A DNA stretch of 64,000 nucleotides. Origin: Echinometra lucunter (lineage: Eukaryota > Echinodermata > Echinoidea > Camarodonta > Echinometridae). The DNA lies in NCBI GenBank assembly GCA_029962745.1, contig CM057154.1, positions 31,661,134 to 31,725,133 of the forward strand. Direction: 5' to 3'. Below the pieces are notes generated by a model. The model saw nothing but the letters and a program-made list of their open reading frames with translations, did no database searches and was not told the DNA's origin. This document shows, piece by piece, positions 45,641 through 56,977 of this stretch. Positions within the stretch are counted from its first letter, which is position 1, and each line of letters begins with the position of its first letter. Position numbers and translations under genes: made by a program.

Positions 45641-48207
45641 GGGTTCCCTGTATATTGAAAAAAGATTGAGTCAAATTCATATAAGGCAAATATTAGACAT
45701 CTTGAGATTAGACATTAAGGCTAGACAACTCCGTCTATGATGTCACATAATTACTACATAATTAGTTACTCATGCGAGATTCTCTATATTAATGATCCCC
45801 ACTCGCAAAAGATTACATCTTTTCAATTCATTGTGCAAGTCATATCGACATATTTCTCCTTTTTAAAAAAATTCATATCAACCCCCCTCGGACCAACGTT
45901 CTAGGGAAGTTAAAGCACTTTTAGCTTGTAGACTCTCTGTGATGTTCTTCATGGGTAGTGTGAGGATGGTGAAATATTATCATCTATGCTCTACCGCGTT
46001 CTTATCAGAGCATGATCAGATATTGGTGTATGTGCGTATGCGTGTGTGCGTGCGTGTGATGGGTGTACTAGTCTTTAAGTTATCTCAAGTCCATACATAG
46101 GACAGTCACTTTTCCTTAAAAATTAGTATTCCACAGGATAGATAATTACTGGTATTACACCAGTTTAAATGTGTGATGCCCAAATCACACTACACTAGGT
46201 TTCTTTAAGGTCGCAGGCCAGTCACTTTTAGTGCCAATTTCACCATCTCAGTTATATACCTTTTTTTAATACAATGATCTTCTCGGAAATATCAGCATAG
46301 CTCTAGAACTAGAACTTACCCTCACACCACCAACACCCACACCCACTTTCAAACCCACACTCACACCCCAATAATCCGCTACGACATCACCGTAACCCAA
46401 ATTACATCCAACCTCCTTACCACTGACTAGAAACCAACAAAGTACTTGATACTCGTTGAACCGGCCAAATTCTTGATGTAATAAACACAGCGGTCTGCAT
46501 GCATCACATCCCGTGGTGCATGTTACGCGCTGCCAATGTTAAGGGTAATGTTTATTAGTTTGACTTAGCCGGTGAAGCTGTAAGATCTAAGAGAAGATGA
46601 AAGGGGGGGGGGGGTGATGCGGGGTGGATGAAACATACACCAATGATTTGATCATCACGATGAGTGATGAGAGGAGAAGACATCAGATGAAGTACCAGAC
46701 TGAATGATGTCTTTGGTGATGTCTCCACGGCGGATGTTTCAACCTTGTAACACTTCTTGTCAATATTTTTTTTTCTTCTTTTTCTTTTAGTCCCTTTTCA
46801 TGTGTATATTTCTCTTATTAATCTCTCTCTTCCACTCTTCTTTTCTTTTTCTTCCCTTAACAACATTAATTTTGTTTATATAAACTATTCAGACGCACCT
46901 TTCACAAGCTCAAGGTGGACGGGACGCAACGCCTTCTTTCCTTTATCACTTTTATATCAATCTTCCGTCGAACTGGCATGGAAGGGAGTAGAAGAAAATA
47001 AACGTTACTTTGAATTGAACTGAATTGAATATTTATTATTACTACCCTCTGTGCATTCCTTAACTAAATCAGCAGTAACAGAACTGACATTTTCAGAACT
47101 GTACAAAACAGATTTTAATATTTCACCATTAGGCTACTTCTTGTATGGGACTTTATACCGAAACAAATGAAAATGGTTTGGTTTTCGTAATTCAAGCATT
47201 AACCTTTTAAAAGACTTCGGACTATATATTGATAAATCTTTCTATGATACTTAAGGGGAAAAAGGACCATATTAAAGTGAGCAATCCCCTCGAATTCATG
47301 TCTCACGACTCTCCCCCAGGTCTCAACCGTTTCTTGTTATCAAGTTTATGGCTATTACCAAAGGTTATTACCAAGTAATAACACATTCAGGCACAATCGT
47401 CGCCTTTGAACTTCACTTTATTGTCCATACAGAAGAAAATAATGGATTTCACATACGAAAATCGTTATAACATGTATAAAGTGAAAGAAGAACGCCAGCC
47501 ACGCACTGGCGCTGATTCAGTAGTAACAGAGATCATTGTATGATGTACGACATGATATTAACGACAGGCTAATATATAGGATAGGGGGCCCCAACTCCAC
47601 GCAACGAAAGAAAATAAATGACCCGTCTAACTCCACTTGGCTGCCTAATCTTATTATTGTCTGGCGGAAAGGCAAATGGAGACGGACTCCTGCTCATATA
47701 TTTATACGAGGATATTACCGCACGGCGGTCATTTTATGACATATGCGTTAACTGATATTGTAATCCTCCGAAAGGACATATTTTGTTTGTTTATTGAATT
47801 AATGGGTTGATTATGAAAAGGGTGATCATTCCAGTTCAGATCTCCGGGGATATTTCATGTCATTATCATTCAGTTGGGGGAGGAGATTCCACGTCAATGG
47901 GGGTATTTATTTTGGTCTTCTATAAGATCTCCATCACACGCCGCTTGACATAAACGCAACGGCTATGCTTGATTGCCGATATGAAGACATTCACTTATCT
48001 CTATATGTCTTCCACAAATGACATATTTTCGCTCTTTATACTTAGTAATCAGATTCCATACCATTTCTACACATGCCATTGATAATACTCTGTATGGACG
48101 CTGAAATTTGTAAGAGAAACCAAGCTAGGTTAGCAGTGCGGAAATCTTTCATCAAAGGCAACCTTTTTCTAATTTAAGGATGAAATTCAAGCCTTCTGAC
48201 CATGATA
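45641..48207. other. No recognisable gene
   Basis: AT-rich intronic sequence with a TG-rich tract at about 46024-46058, a G-run at about 46603-46614 and a (TTGAA)n-like stretch near 47011-47030. The frame at 47536-47739 is unassigned. Confidence 0.5.
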
Positions 48208-48297
48208 AACATTAAATACTGTTAATCAGTGAGGGAAAAAAAGAAAGAAAAAACATTAAATACTGTTAATCAGTGAGGAAAAAAAGAAAGAAAAAAT
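48208..48297. repeat. Two-copy tandem duplication, ~44-bp unit
   Basis: The unit AACATTAAATACTGTTAATC, then AGTGAGG and a GAAA-rich tail, occurs twice back to back with a one-base difference. This is recent local slippage. Confidence 0.93.
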
Positions 48298-48829
48298 GAT
48301 TTAGCTGGCCTCCATTGCTTGCAAATAAATATTTTCAGTCAACATTTCATTCATCATTAAAGACTGAATTAAACCATTTCGAATCGAAAACTAGGGTCTA
48401 ACCAAAGTAATTAGCTGGCGTATTCAAAGTGCTCACACCCCGCAAATATTAATTGTGGAACGATTTTTAAATTTTGGTTTGATATTCTGGTAATTATAAT
48501 TCTATCTTGCATGAAATGGCATTGAAGCGCGATACACTCGTTTCATTTCTAATTCAGTTATTAAAAATTGAATCAAAATCTTATTAAGTGTTTCGTTTGT
48601 AAACGTTGATGATATACCGATTCCAATAATGTGTTATCATAGCTAATGCTTGTTCGGTTTGTTGTTCACGCCTACCTGATCAGCACGTTGATTGACTACT
48701 GTAAAGTGAATCCTTAGCTTCACTCACGCGGCATAACGAAAATCATCGTTCCCAAAGCAAATCTATAATAACACGTTAATTATCCCTAATGAAAGGTCCT
48801 TTTTTCTTTTCTTCAACGGCTTTGATTAG

Positions 48830-50534
48830 CGTCTAACTCAAATAGAGTTAACTGTAAATAATGGAACTTTTACTCCTGATGACATATCTTTGGATAGTAC
48901 AGATTTTGAGATTTCACACTCTCAGTCTCAAATCTTTTCTCATTTTGAAATATTATCTGAAAGGGATGTGGAGAAATTGGTCACAAATCTTAGCAAGAAA
49001 TCATGTTCTTTGGATCCAATCCCAACTAATCTTCTATTGCATTGTAATGAATCGCTACTCCCAGTCTTTACGAAAATTATTAACTTGTCACTCTCAAATG
49101 GCCTTTTCCCTTCCGAATGGAAGGTTGCATTGATGAAGCCACTTCTTAAGAAGCATGGTATGGAGCCGAGTTTTGATAATCTTAGACCAGTTAGTAATTT
49201 ACAGTATATATCAAAACTTGTTGAAGGAGCTGCTACTCAGCAAATTCTAAGACGTATTTCTCATAATGCATTGTTTCCAGGTATGCAGTCAGCATACAGG
49301 CAGTTTCATAGTACCGAAACAGCCTTAGTCAAAATAAAAAATGATCTTCTATTGGCAATGGACAATCAAAGGGTAACACTTTTGGTATTGTTGGATCTGA
49401 GTGCCGCTTTTGACACTATTGATCATAGGATATTGTTGAACATACTACATACATCTTTTGGTTTGAGCGACTGTGTCCTCACATGGATCGAATCTTACCT
49501 TTCTAACAGACAACAAAAAATAATAGTAGATGATGTTATATCTGAGAATTTTGATGTTCCATACGGAGTGCCTCAAGGGTCACGCCTCGGCCCCCTTCTT
49601 TTTACTCTTTATGCAAGTAACTTGATTAATATCATTCAAAGGCGCTTCCCTAATATCTCTTGTCATTGCTATGCTGACGATACACAGTTATACATTTCTT
49701 TCAGCCCTGATAAGGAAAACCATAATGACAATATTTCAAACTTAGAATCATGTATAAGTTATATTCGTTTTTGTATGTCCCAACATAAGCTAATGCTTAA
49801 TGATGGAAAAAACAGAGTTTCTCTTAGTCGGGACAGGCAGGCAAGGAGCAAAACTGAGTGTTAGCAACATAACAGTTGGAGACTCAGAAGTAAAACCATC
49901 AAACTTTGTGAAAAATCTGGGTGTATGGCTTGATTCTCGTTTAAACATGGAGAAACACATATCCTACATTAGTAGATCATCTTTTTATCTGTTATACAAC
50001 TTACGCCATATTCGTAGATACTTGGACCAGAAAAGCGCAGAAACCCTTATCCATGCATTTATTAGCAGTAGGCTTGATTATTGTAATGGATTATTGTTCG
50101 GTTTACCAGACTCACAAATCAACAAGCTGCAGCATGTTCAGAATGCATGTGCAAGACTTGTATCCAGTTCCTCAAAGTTTTCCCATATTACACCTGTTCT
50201 GATTCAATTACATTGGTTGCCAATAAGGCAGAGAATTGCATTTAAGATACTTTTGCTTGTTTACAAAGCACTGAATGGTCAAGCTCCTAATTACTTGTCT
50301 GAATTGATATCATTTAGGTCACATTCATATGCACATAACTTACGAAGTACACAGGATAAGCTGCTTCTAAAGCTACCTCACTTAAGAACAAAAGTAACTC
50401 TTGGGGATCGTGCTTTCAGTTGCGCTGCTCCAAAGCTTTGGAACCAATTACCACTGGAAATACGAAAAGCACCAACTGTTACCATCTTCAAACATTTATT
50501 GAAGACCCATCTTTTTTCAAAAGTTTTTGGTTAA
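48830..50534 (+). pseudogene. LINE reverse transcriptase, one frameshift
   Basis: The first frame (to 49864) carries the reverse-transcriptase palm. DLSAAFDTID (about 49394-49423) holds the first catalytic Asp, GVPQGSRLGP is at about 49565-49594, and YADDTQLY (about 49670-49693) holds the catalytic DD pair. The second frame (49800-50534) continues with the thumb/C-terminal domain: NLGVWLDSRL, SRLDYCNGLLFGLP, QLHWLPIRQRI and APKLWNQLP. A one-base excess in the A-run at about 49806-49811 breaks the frame. The rest is well preserved, so the copy may be young, or the shift may be a sequencing error in a homopolymer. It is incomplete at the 5' end and cannot act autonomously. Confidence 0.93.
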
Positions 50535-50675
50535 TTGTATTATATGCATCATTGTTTAATTTGTTTGAGCAGTAGCATTGTTTAGAGCTCTGTTACACTA
50601 CAGCGCAGTAGAGTATATTTACATAGTGACTGCGCTATATAAATGGTCTAATTATTATCATTATTATTTATCAAT
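48830..50675 (+). mobile_element. 5'-truncated L2/CR1-type LINE
   Basis: It comprises a reverse transcriptase, the C-terminal domain and a 3' end containing TGACTGCGCTATATAAATGG followed by an ATTATTATC tail, the usual 3' structure of L2-like LINEs. The endonuclease and ORF1 regions are absent; the in-frame reading ends at a TAG at 48827-48829. It is typical of incomplete reverse transcription. Boundaries are approximate and no target duplication was found. Confidence 0.88.
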
Positions 50676-50766
50676 TTCTTATCAGAAACCTAAGTTTTTT
50701 CTTAGGCACTGGCGATGCTGTTTCCACCTTAATTATCATCCTGTATACTTCATAAAGTCTTCAGTT

Positions 50767-50803
50767 GTTGTTGTTGTTGTTGCTGATGTTGTTGTTGTTG
50801 GTG
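50767..50803. repeat. (GTT)n microsatellite
   Basis: GTT repeats with one GCTGAT interruption, lying between the LINE tail and the SINE downstream. Confidence 0.9.
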
Positions 50804-50950
50804 AATTGGGTTTTTACATACGTGTATCAATCAGATATGATTATTTAGGTATAGGATGGACCTTTTACGTCACCATCCGAAAGACGTGACTCAGACTCGA
50901 ACCTGGGTACGCTGAATCAGTTAATAGCTTCCACTTCAGTCTATATTATT
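50803..50950 (-). mobile_element. tRNA-derived SINE, antisense
   Basis: On the - strand, CCCAGGTTCGAGTCTGAG gives a good Pol III B box, preceded by GAAGCTATTAACTGATTC in the A-box region. The 3' part (TCATATCTGATTGATACACG on -) matches the fragment at 15717-15782, showing a repeated family. It is not a complete tRNA. Confidence 0.65.
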
Positions 50951-53900
50951 CGTCAGTCTAAAACCATAGACACTAAAATGGAAGATATTTGCATTGCCAA
51001 CAGATCGACCGCATCAGTCACGTAACATCAATGTGTACTCGAATATATTGGGGCATATTTAGTATATTTTGCTATTTGAAAGTATATGTGCGAGTCTTTG
51101 GCATTGCTAAAAATATATTTTAATGAAATCATATTTCTGACTTCCTACGCGTGATCGGGAGGGCGGATGGTATGTGATTTTATTTTCATGTTGGACTTTT
51201 CTTCCCTCTACCAACGTTTCATATAATGTTACTTAATATTCATTTGTATAAAATAGCATAAATGCAACATATGACTGTTGGTGACAGTGCCGTGCCAAAC
51301 AGGTCCATGAAAGCCAGAAAACGAAACGTTTGCTGGAGGGATTTTTTTTCTTCATGTAATTGTCTGAAAATGCTAACAGTTTATTACTGAATTTGAATGT
51401 CCACGCTTAATTAGTTCTAGCGCATGTAATTCACGTAGGGTAAAATATGTACCGTGTTTCTCTAGATAAACTTGCTTCCAAAGATCGGAAGCTGAGTGAA
51501 CACCGATAGGCAATTTATGATACAAGTCCCTTGTGGCAGAATGGAAACCGTGTGGGAGATTAGTCTTGACATTCCTCTCAAACTCATTTTGCATCTAAGT
51601 ACCGACTTGAAATGTATTTACACATGTGATGCGGAACATGAAATACGAATGTTTCGTAGTAGGCTCTCCCTCTGTACCATGTCTACCCGTGTTCACAAAA
51701 CCTCTTGGATAAATTGCATGTCACATGAATCCCTCTCTCAGAAAGGCATTTTTTCTGTTCGAATGAACACCAAAGACCCTAAAAGTCACAAATGGAAACC
51801 TTTCGTTTAGTAGGCGATCAAACAATAAATAATCAGTCGCCCTTAGTAGGATTTTAACACCAAAATAGAGGCATTTTTAGTTCGAGAAATTCGATTTGAA
51901 ATTATTACTGCCTACTCTGATTTTGTGGGACCATCAAATTCATTCCACAATCTTGCTAAATCTTGTAGAATGCCACAAGTAATAGAAGAAAAAAAAAAGA
52001 ACAAATAAATATCGTAGGATGTGGGACACTTCCCACGCATGACTAAAACTATACTTAACAATAGGGCCTACTCAAGAGATGTATTATTCCTTTTCTAGTT
52101 AGAGTTTCGGAAAAAGCTGAAAAAAAAAATCATTTTCACAATCAATCGTCTTTGCCGTGTTCTTACACATTGTAATCAACAAATGTCATGACTTGTGAAG
52201 TTTTACTCTCACCACTACTCAGTATCACCTGACCTACTTTTTATAAAGGAAGCAAGAGACAACGAGTACAAATGCCACAAATGAAGAAAATATGTTTTGT
52301 CAAGGCCCTTAAACATGAAAATTTACAATCATAAATAGTGTTGTTCGCTGTAGCCTGCCTCCTTTTCCCAACAATTTTTCAGGCAATTCTTTGCAATTGC
52401 TTCTTTTTGCCACCCGAATTATTTAAGAAATGGGTCATATTTTTGACTAGTGGCTTTGACTGTTATGACGCATGCTTCAAATACGCCAAATCAATGAAAA
52501 AAAGTCCATTTTGTGAATAAAGCACTTGCTCCCTTTTGCCAAAGAAAGACAGATAAGTACTCTGTACTCCCTTTAATCTGACATCCAACCGATAATCATT
52601 TATAACAAGTGGCATTTACGGCGTTGGCAACAATGTAATGACGTGGTAGTAACTTTAGAGGAAAGATGTGAGGTTCATTGGGGGGGGGGGGGGGATCGCA
52701 AATGGGAGCCTCGTGAAGTCTCACACATGAAGATTAATTGTCTTGGGTGGTATACCCTTTAGAATTTTAAAGATGTTTTCAACTCTCATACGATGAGACA
52801 GGTGACTTTTTTCAACGTATGTCAGGACGCCTGTTCATGAACTACACTCCTTACAATATACACACTTTCTGCAGGTGAAGATATACTTAGGATCATGCCA
52901 CTTAAAAAGAAAGTCACTAACTTAAATCAACTTTGCCGATTTCATTTTTAAGTATCTCTAAGATCACGTTTCCCCGTTGCCCTGTTCTATTTCTTCTATA
53001 TTGGCTATTTTGTCGGACACAATGTTTCAATTCCCAAGTTTACTCACGCTTGAGCACATCAATTTCACAGTATTTTACGTTGTGATATTGTTTGAATACT
53101 TACTTTGCACCTGTTGTAAGCACTGTGACGCATTTCCAACGATTGATTATGATGTTCTCGCGTGTAAGTCTGCAATGACATTAGAATCACACCAGGATAT
53201 CTTCAAAACCAATTAAATATCTACGTGTAATTACTAAGGTAAATAATGGCCCTGTATAATTCGTATCAATATTTTTTAGGTGAAATGTGTAGAGACAGCA
53301 GGTAAAAATACCCATAAAAGATTAGTAAAAATCATTTTCACATTAAGGTTGTATTTTGTAGATTTGATGAAATCATCATCACTATTACGGTTATTCTATG
53401 GCTGTACGTGGACGTTGAGGATTACTGTTGAACCTCTTCATTATTTTCCTCACAGACTATATACAGAATTGGCAGGAAATTAGGAAATAAAGAATATCAC
53501 TTTAGCTCGTACGTAATATGAATTTTTGCAAATATGTACCCTGTTTCAGTAGTAAGATTGCAAGGGCTTAGTAAATTAGAATCAAAATTTCCAAGCAATG
53601 TTAACATTTTCTTTTGAAAGCAAGATCTGCTGTAACTAATGAAAGTACTTTGCTGTTTATTTCTTTATTTTCTTTAACAATGAGTAGTTTAACCAACTAA
53701 TGTATGAAACTTCAAAATTCTGAAGTACAGAGAGCAACCAAACGCATGCTCGTGACACAACAACAAAATACCCGTCTGCCTTTGAATGTCTACCGTTGTT
53801 TGTTTTTGTTTGAGTTTCATGTTGAAATCATACCCACCTTAACTTCGATCACTAGTGATTTTAGCCTCCAAACACTATTAGCATTCAGTAAAGTTGGTTG

Positions 53901-54984
53901 TTCGGACGTATACCTTTACGGCGTTGAATCCTGTTCCAGACATCAGAATGATATACTAGTATTTAACCCCGCTGTTGAACTTTAAAAAACATCTCCGTAT
54001 CGATGTCAAATCTGGAGGGTTCTGAAAGAAAGATAAACAAAAATAGACTTTTTCCTCCATCCTAAGAGGGAATAGAAAATGAAACTATCCGACACTAGCT
54101 CACATGCTTCAGTAGCATTTCTGAAGATGAAATTCATATTCGTTTAAACAATCGGCTGCTATGCCAGGCAGACGCTTGGTGGTTGGGACGCCAAGAGTAA
54201 CTGTAGTTAAATTTTATATTATATATTACATCAATAAAGGATCTTTTGATTTGATACATAGTACCTGCATATTTCCCACCTCCAACGATAACAAACTGAC
54301 TAGTCCATGGTTCTAGAATCGAGTTTTATCCAGGTAAGTTAGACAGTAATCCTTTTGTTAAAAATGACGTTAGACAGAGCGTCAGGTTTATATTATGTGA
54401 GTAGAATACAACTACTGCCTTTAACATTCACATTAATGGTGTCGTACTGTGAATCCCATCATCATCCTTGAAATAATCAAGCAAACATACCTTCATGTTG
54501 GGTGCACATGACCGCTTGCTAATCAGTAATCCATTGATGTTAGCCCTCGTACACCTGTTTAAGCGATGGGTAACGATGTCACATGATCAGTTGTGTCAGT
54601 TGGAAATAAACACTGCAGTTGATGATGCGTGGCTGTGTCTTTGACGTCTTATAAGATCAACGATGTATACTGAATGTTGCACCCTTTATTATTGTTTTGG
54701 CTTTACACTCCAGCCCCCTCTTCACCCCAGTTCCCTCTTTATTTGTTAGTACAAATTGTACAACTTTTTTTTTTATTATGCAGGCAAATATTAATTTTGT
54801 TATGTGGTCCAAACACATACATCTGAGTGTTCACAATGCTAATTTCCTAACTTCTGCGTTGCTTGCAATGGTATTGTGCCTTTATCATCCTTCCGCAATC
54901 GAATATGTTCTGCCCGTGTATCTGCCCATTTTCTCTTTTCCAGATGTTCTCGATGTATAGATCTTATTTCATTTTAAGTGTCAC
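50951..54984. other. Largely featureless intronic stretch
   Basis: AT-rich sequence with a G-run of about 14 at 52680-52693. Apart from the weak candidate frame at 51373-51594, I see no gene, element or RNA. Confidence 0.5.
51373..51594 (-). CDS. Hypothetical 73-residue ORF, weak
   Basis: ATG-initiated frame of 73 codons on the - strand, unspliced. It is polar and balanced in composition (contains HSATRDLYHKLPIGVHSASD and YFTLRELHALELIKRG). I recognise no family, transmembrane segment or signal peptide. The + strand is also open here (51496-51810), so it may be chance. It is listed only because its composition is unlike the surrounding AT-rich frames. Confidence 0.15.
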   Translation of the reverse strand: MQNEFERNVKTNLPHGFHSATRDLYHKLPIGVHSASDLWKQVYLEKHGTYFTLRELHALELIKRGHSNSVINC

Positions 54985-55078
54985 TTGTTTTTGTCTTGAT
55001 CAGTCATCATGTAAAGCGCTTAGAACCAATTGTATTAAGCGCTATAGAAATGTAATTTTATTATTATTATTTTTCATT
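54985..55078 (+). mobile_element. 3' tail of an L2/CR1-type LINE or its SINE
   Basis: TGTAAAGCGCTTAGAACC and TTAAGCGCTATAGAAATG are followed by TTTATTATTATTATT. This is the familiar 3' end of L2-like elements and partly resembles the end of the LINE at 50626-50672. No coding part remains. It lies about 80 bp upstream of the receptor exon. Confidence 0.75.
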
Positions 55079-55155
55079 TATGTTGATTGACTGTTGATAT
55101 CTAATCACAGTGACCTCTGCATTTTGATTTCAATGTTTATCTATAATCATTACAG

Positions 55156-55295
55156 ATATCCTGGCGTCTGATTTTGAAGCAAAACTCCACGATGCTCTTT
55201 TCAAGGACTACTACATCCTCCCTTTACCAGTCGTCAATACTACAGACATACTCAATATTTCCTTCGGACTATCCATTTCACAGATCATTGATGTT
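55156..55295 (+). CDS. nAChR subunit, exon 2 (start of ligand-binding domain)
   Basis: The acceptor ATTACAG and donor GTAAGT bound a 140-nt exon: two bases completing a codon, then 46 codons. The peptide contains FEAKLHDALFKDY, LPLPVVNTTDILNIS and FGLSISQIIDV. This is the N-terminal helix and first strands of the nicotinic receptor extracellular domain, where 'LxxxLFxxYxxxxRPVxN' and 'SQIIDVDE' are family signatures. NTT and NIS are potential N-glycosylation sites (about residues 48 and 54 of the predicted precursor). The exon ends on a complete codon just before the conserved DE(K/R)NQ, a conserved nAChR intron position. The usual Arg before PVVN is Leu here. Member type (alpha or non-alpha) cannot be decided because the binding-site cysteines are outside the window. 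Confidence 0.93.
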
Positions 55296-55727
55296 GTAAG
55301 TATCTAGCCCATAATGGGCACATGTTTTTCTGAAAGTCAATTTTTAATTCAAACTTGATTTAGGGCATGATCACTGATTGACTTCAGTGATTTGATTAAA
55401 TCAGCGCATGTATAAATCTCATCCATAGACTACATTTTTCTTTCAAGCGCAAGCGACTCAGTTGTAAATGATGACACCAATCATGCCATGATGAATTTCA
55501 TATGAGCATGGCCAACACTTCGTAATTTGCCAGAGGATTCCATGGGGCCCTCGTCAGGATGGTTTTATTTTTTAGGCCTACATCAAAATTTGGGGTGAAT
55601 TACAATAACTTTTTACAGATTTTTATCTTTTTTAATTAGAAAACGGAGGAGGACGAGGACAAGGAGAAGAAACAGTAGGAGGAGAAGTAGGAAAAGGAAT
55701 AGGAATAGACTGATGATATATATTGAA

Positions 55728-55785
55728 GAAGAAGAAGAAGAAGAAGAAGAAGAAGAAGAAGAAGAAGAAGAAGAAGAAGGATAAG
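55728..55785. repeat. (GAA)n microsatellite
   Basis: About 19 uninterrupted GAA units. On the - strand it gives the polyleucine frame at 55636-55866, which is an artefact. Confidence 0.95.
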
Positions 55786-56181
55786 AAAAGAAAAAGAAAG
55801 ATGAAAAGAGGAGGTGCAGGAGGAAGTGAATAACTTAAAGAATCTTAAAAGATTCTGTTGGTACATCTATATCTAAATATATCATGCATTAGTCATAGAA
55901 TGCTGTTGATTCCGAATGTCCTTATTTCATTATCACTTTTAATCTCCTTGAAGTGCACTCGGAATTTCATTTTTACCATGTACCTGATCCGTGCTTTGAC
56001 AGTCAGAGAGTGAGAAGAACATTACATTTTGCCGTCAACATTGGCGAGGTGCTGTTTTTCTCACCAATTAGCCAGAAAAGTTGGCGTGTCGTGGCCATTG
56101 GTATCCGATCCCCATACCGTAAATAAGAGCATGATTCGATTAGAACATGAGGTATTAAGGTACTGACTGTTTGAATTACAT

Positions 56182-56977
56182 CTGGGCCCCGTTTCATAAA
56201 ACTTGTTATCAATAACAAATAGCAATAACTGTTATAAGCTACTGAAATCTTTGCACCTGATTGGCTGAGAGCAGTGGCGAAGACAGGTTCTTACACCGGG
56301 GGGGGGGGGGGGGGTGATTTGCCGTTCACGAGAAATCGAGGATCACTTTCGTATACAGATACACACACACGCACACGCACACACACACACAAACACACAC
56401 CCACACGCACACACCCGAATGCACAGACATAAATGGAAGATATACGTACCGTTTACAAACGAATATAGAATTTGGACTGACACACATTATTGCATATTTC
56501 CATCACGCTATTTATCTTTTTTAAAAATAATTTTGTTGTTACACCACTTCAGAAAAAATGACGGCGGCGAAATTACCCAAAAGTAATATAAATAACTACA
56601 TAAATCAGAATAATGATCGATATAGTTATGATAGTAATCGTCATTTAAGTCTCATTAACGATGATGATGATGATGAGAACTATTATTATTATCAATAGCA
56701 TAATAATAATAATAATAATACATTACTAATTATTATTATTATTATTGTCATTATTACTGTTGTTATTGTTGTTGTTATAATGATAATGATTATCATTATT
56801 GCTGTTCCTATCATATCTACACATGTTAATTCAGTTTAATTGTAAGCAAATATCCTTCCCTAAAACCTGGGGGATGATTGTACATGACACCCCCCCCCCC
56901 TCCCCCGCTGACTACGCCCCTGGCTGAGAGCAAACTTCATAGAAATTTAGCAGTTGTTGATAACAATTTTAATGAAA
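56182..56977. mobile_element. GTTTCAT-type MITE, split by a hAT insertion
   Basis: The left end is CTGGGCCCCGTTTCATAAAA and the right end, read inward, is CTGGATCCCGTTTCATTAAA; both continue to TTGTTATCAA.AAC. Without the inserted element at 56272-56922 (and one 8-bp duplicate) the host would be about 137 bp. It belongs to the same broad group as the elements at 3703-3866 and 63836-64000. Confidence 0.82.
56272..56922. mobile_element. hAT-type non-autonomous element nested in a MITE, 651 bp
   Basis: The termini are CAGTGGCGAAGACAGG and, read inward, CAGGGGCGTAGTCAGC. A perfect 8-bp duplication, GCTGAGAG, flanks it at 56264-56271 and 56923-56930. The interior has a G-run of 15 next to the left end, a CA microsatellite (56361-56410), GAT/ATT/GTT repeats (56660-56800) and a C-run next to the right end. 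There is no transposase. The frame at 56314-56586 is a reading of the CA repeat. Confidence 0.9.

Larger units (their letters stand above)
5185..55155 (+). other. Presumed intron 1 of the receptor gene
   Basis: It starts with the donor GTAAGT at 5185 and ends with the acceptor ATTACAG at 55155. It measures 49,971 nt as assembled, or about 41 kb if the 8.4-kb duplication plus 500-N gap is an assembly artefact. It contains most of the mobile elements in this window. Confidence 0.5.
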
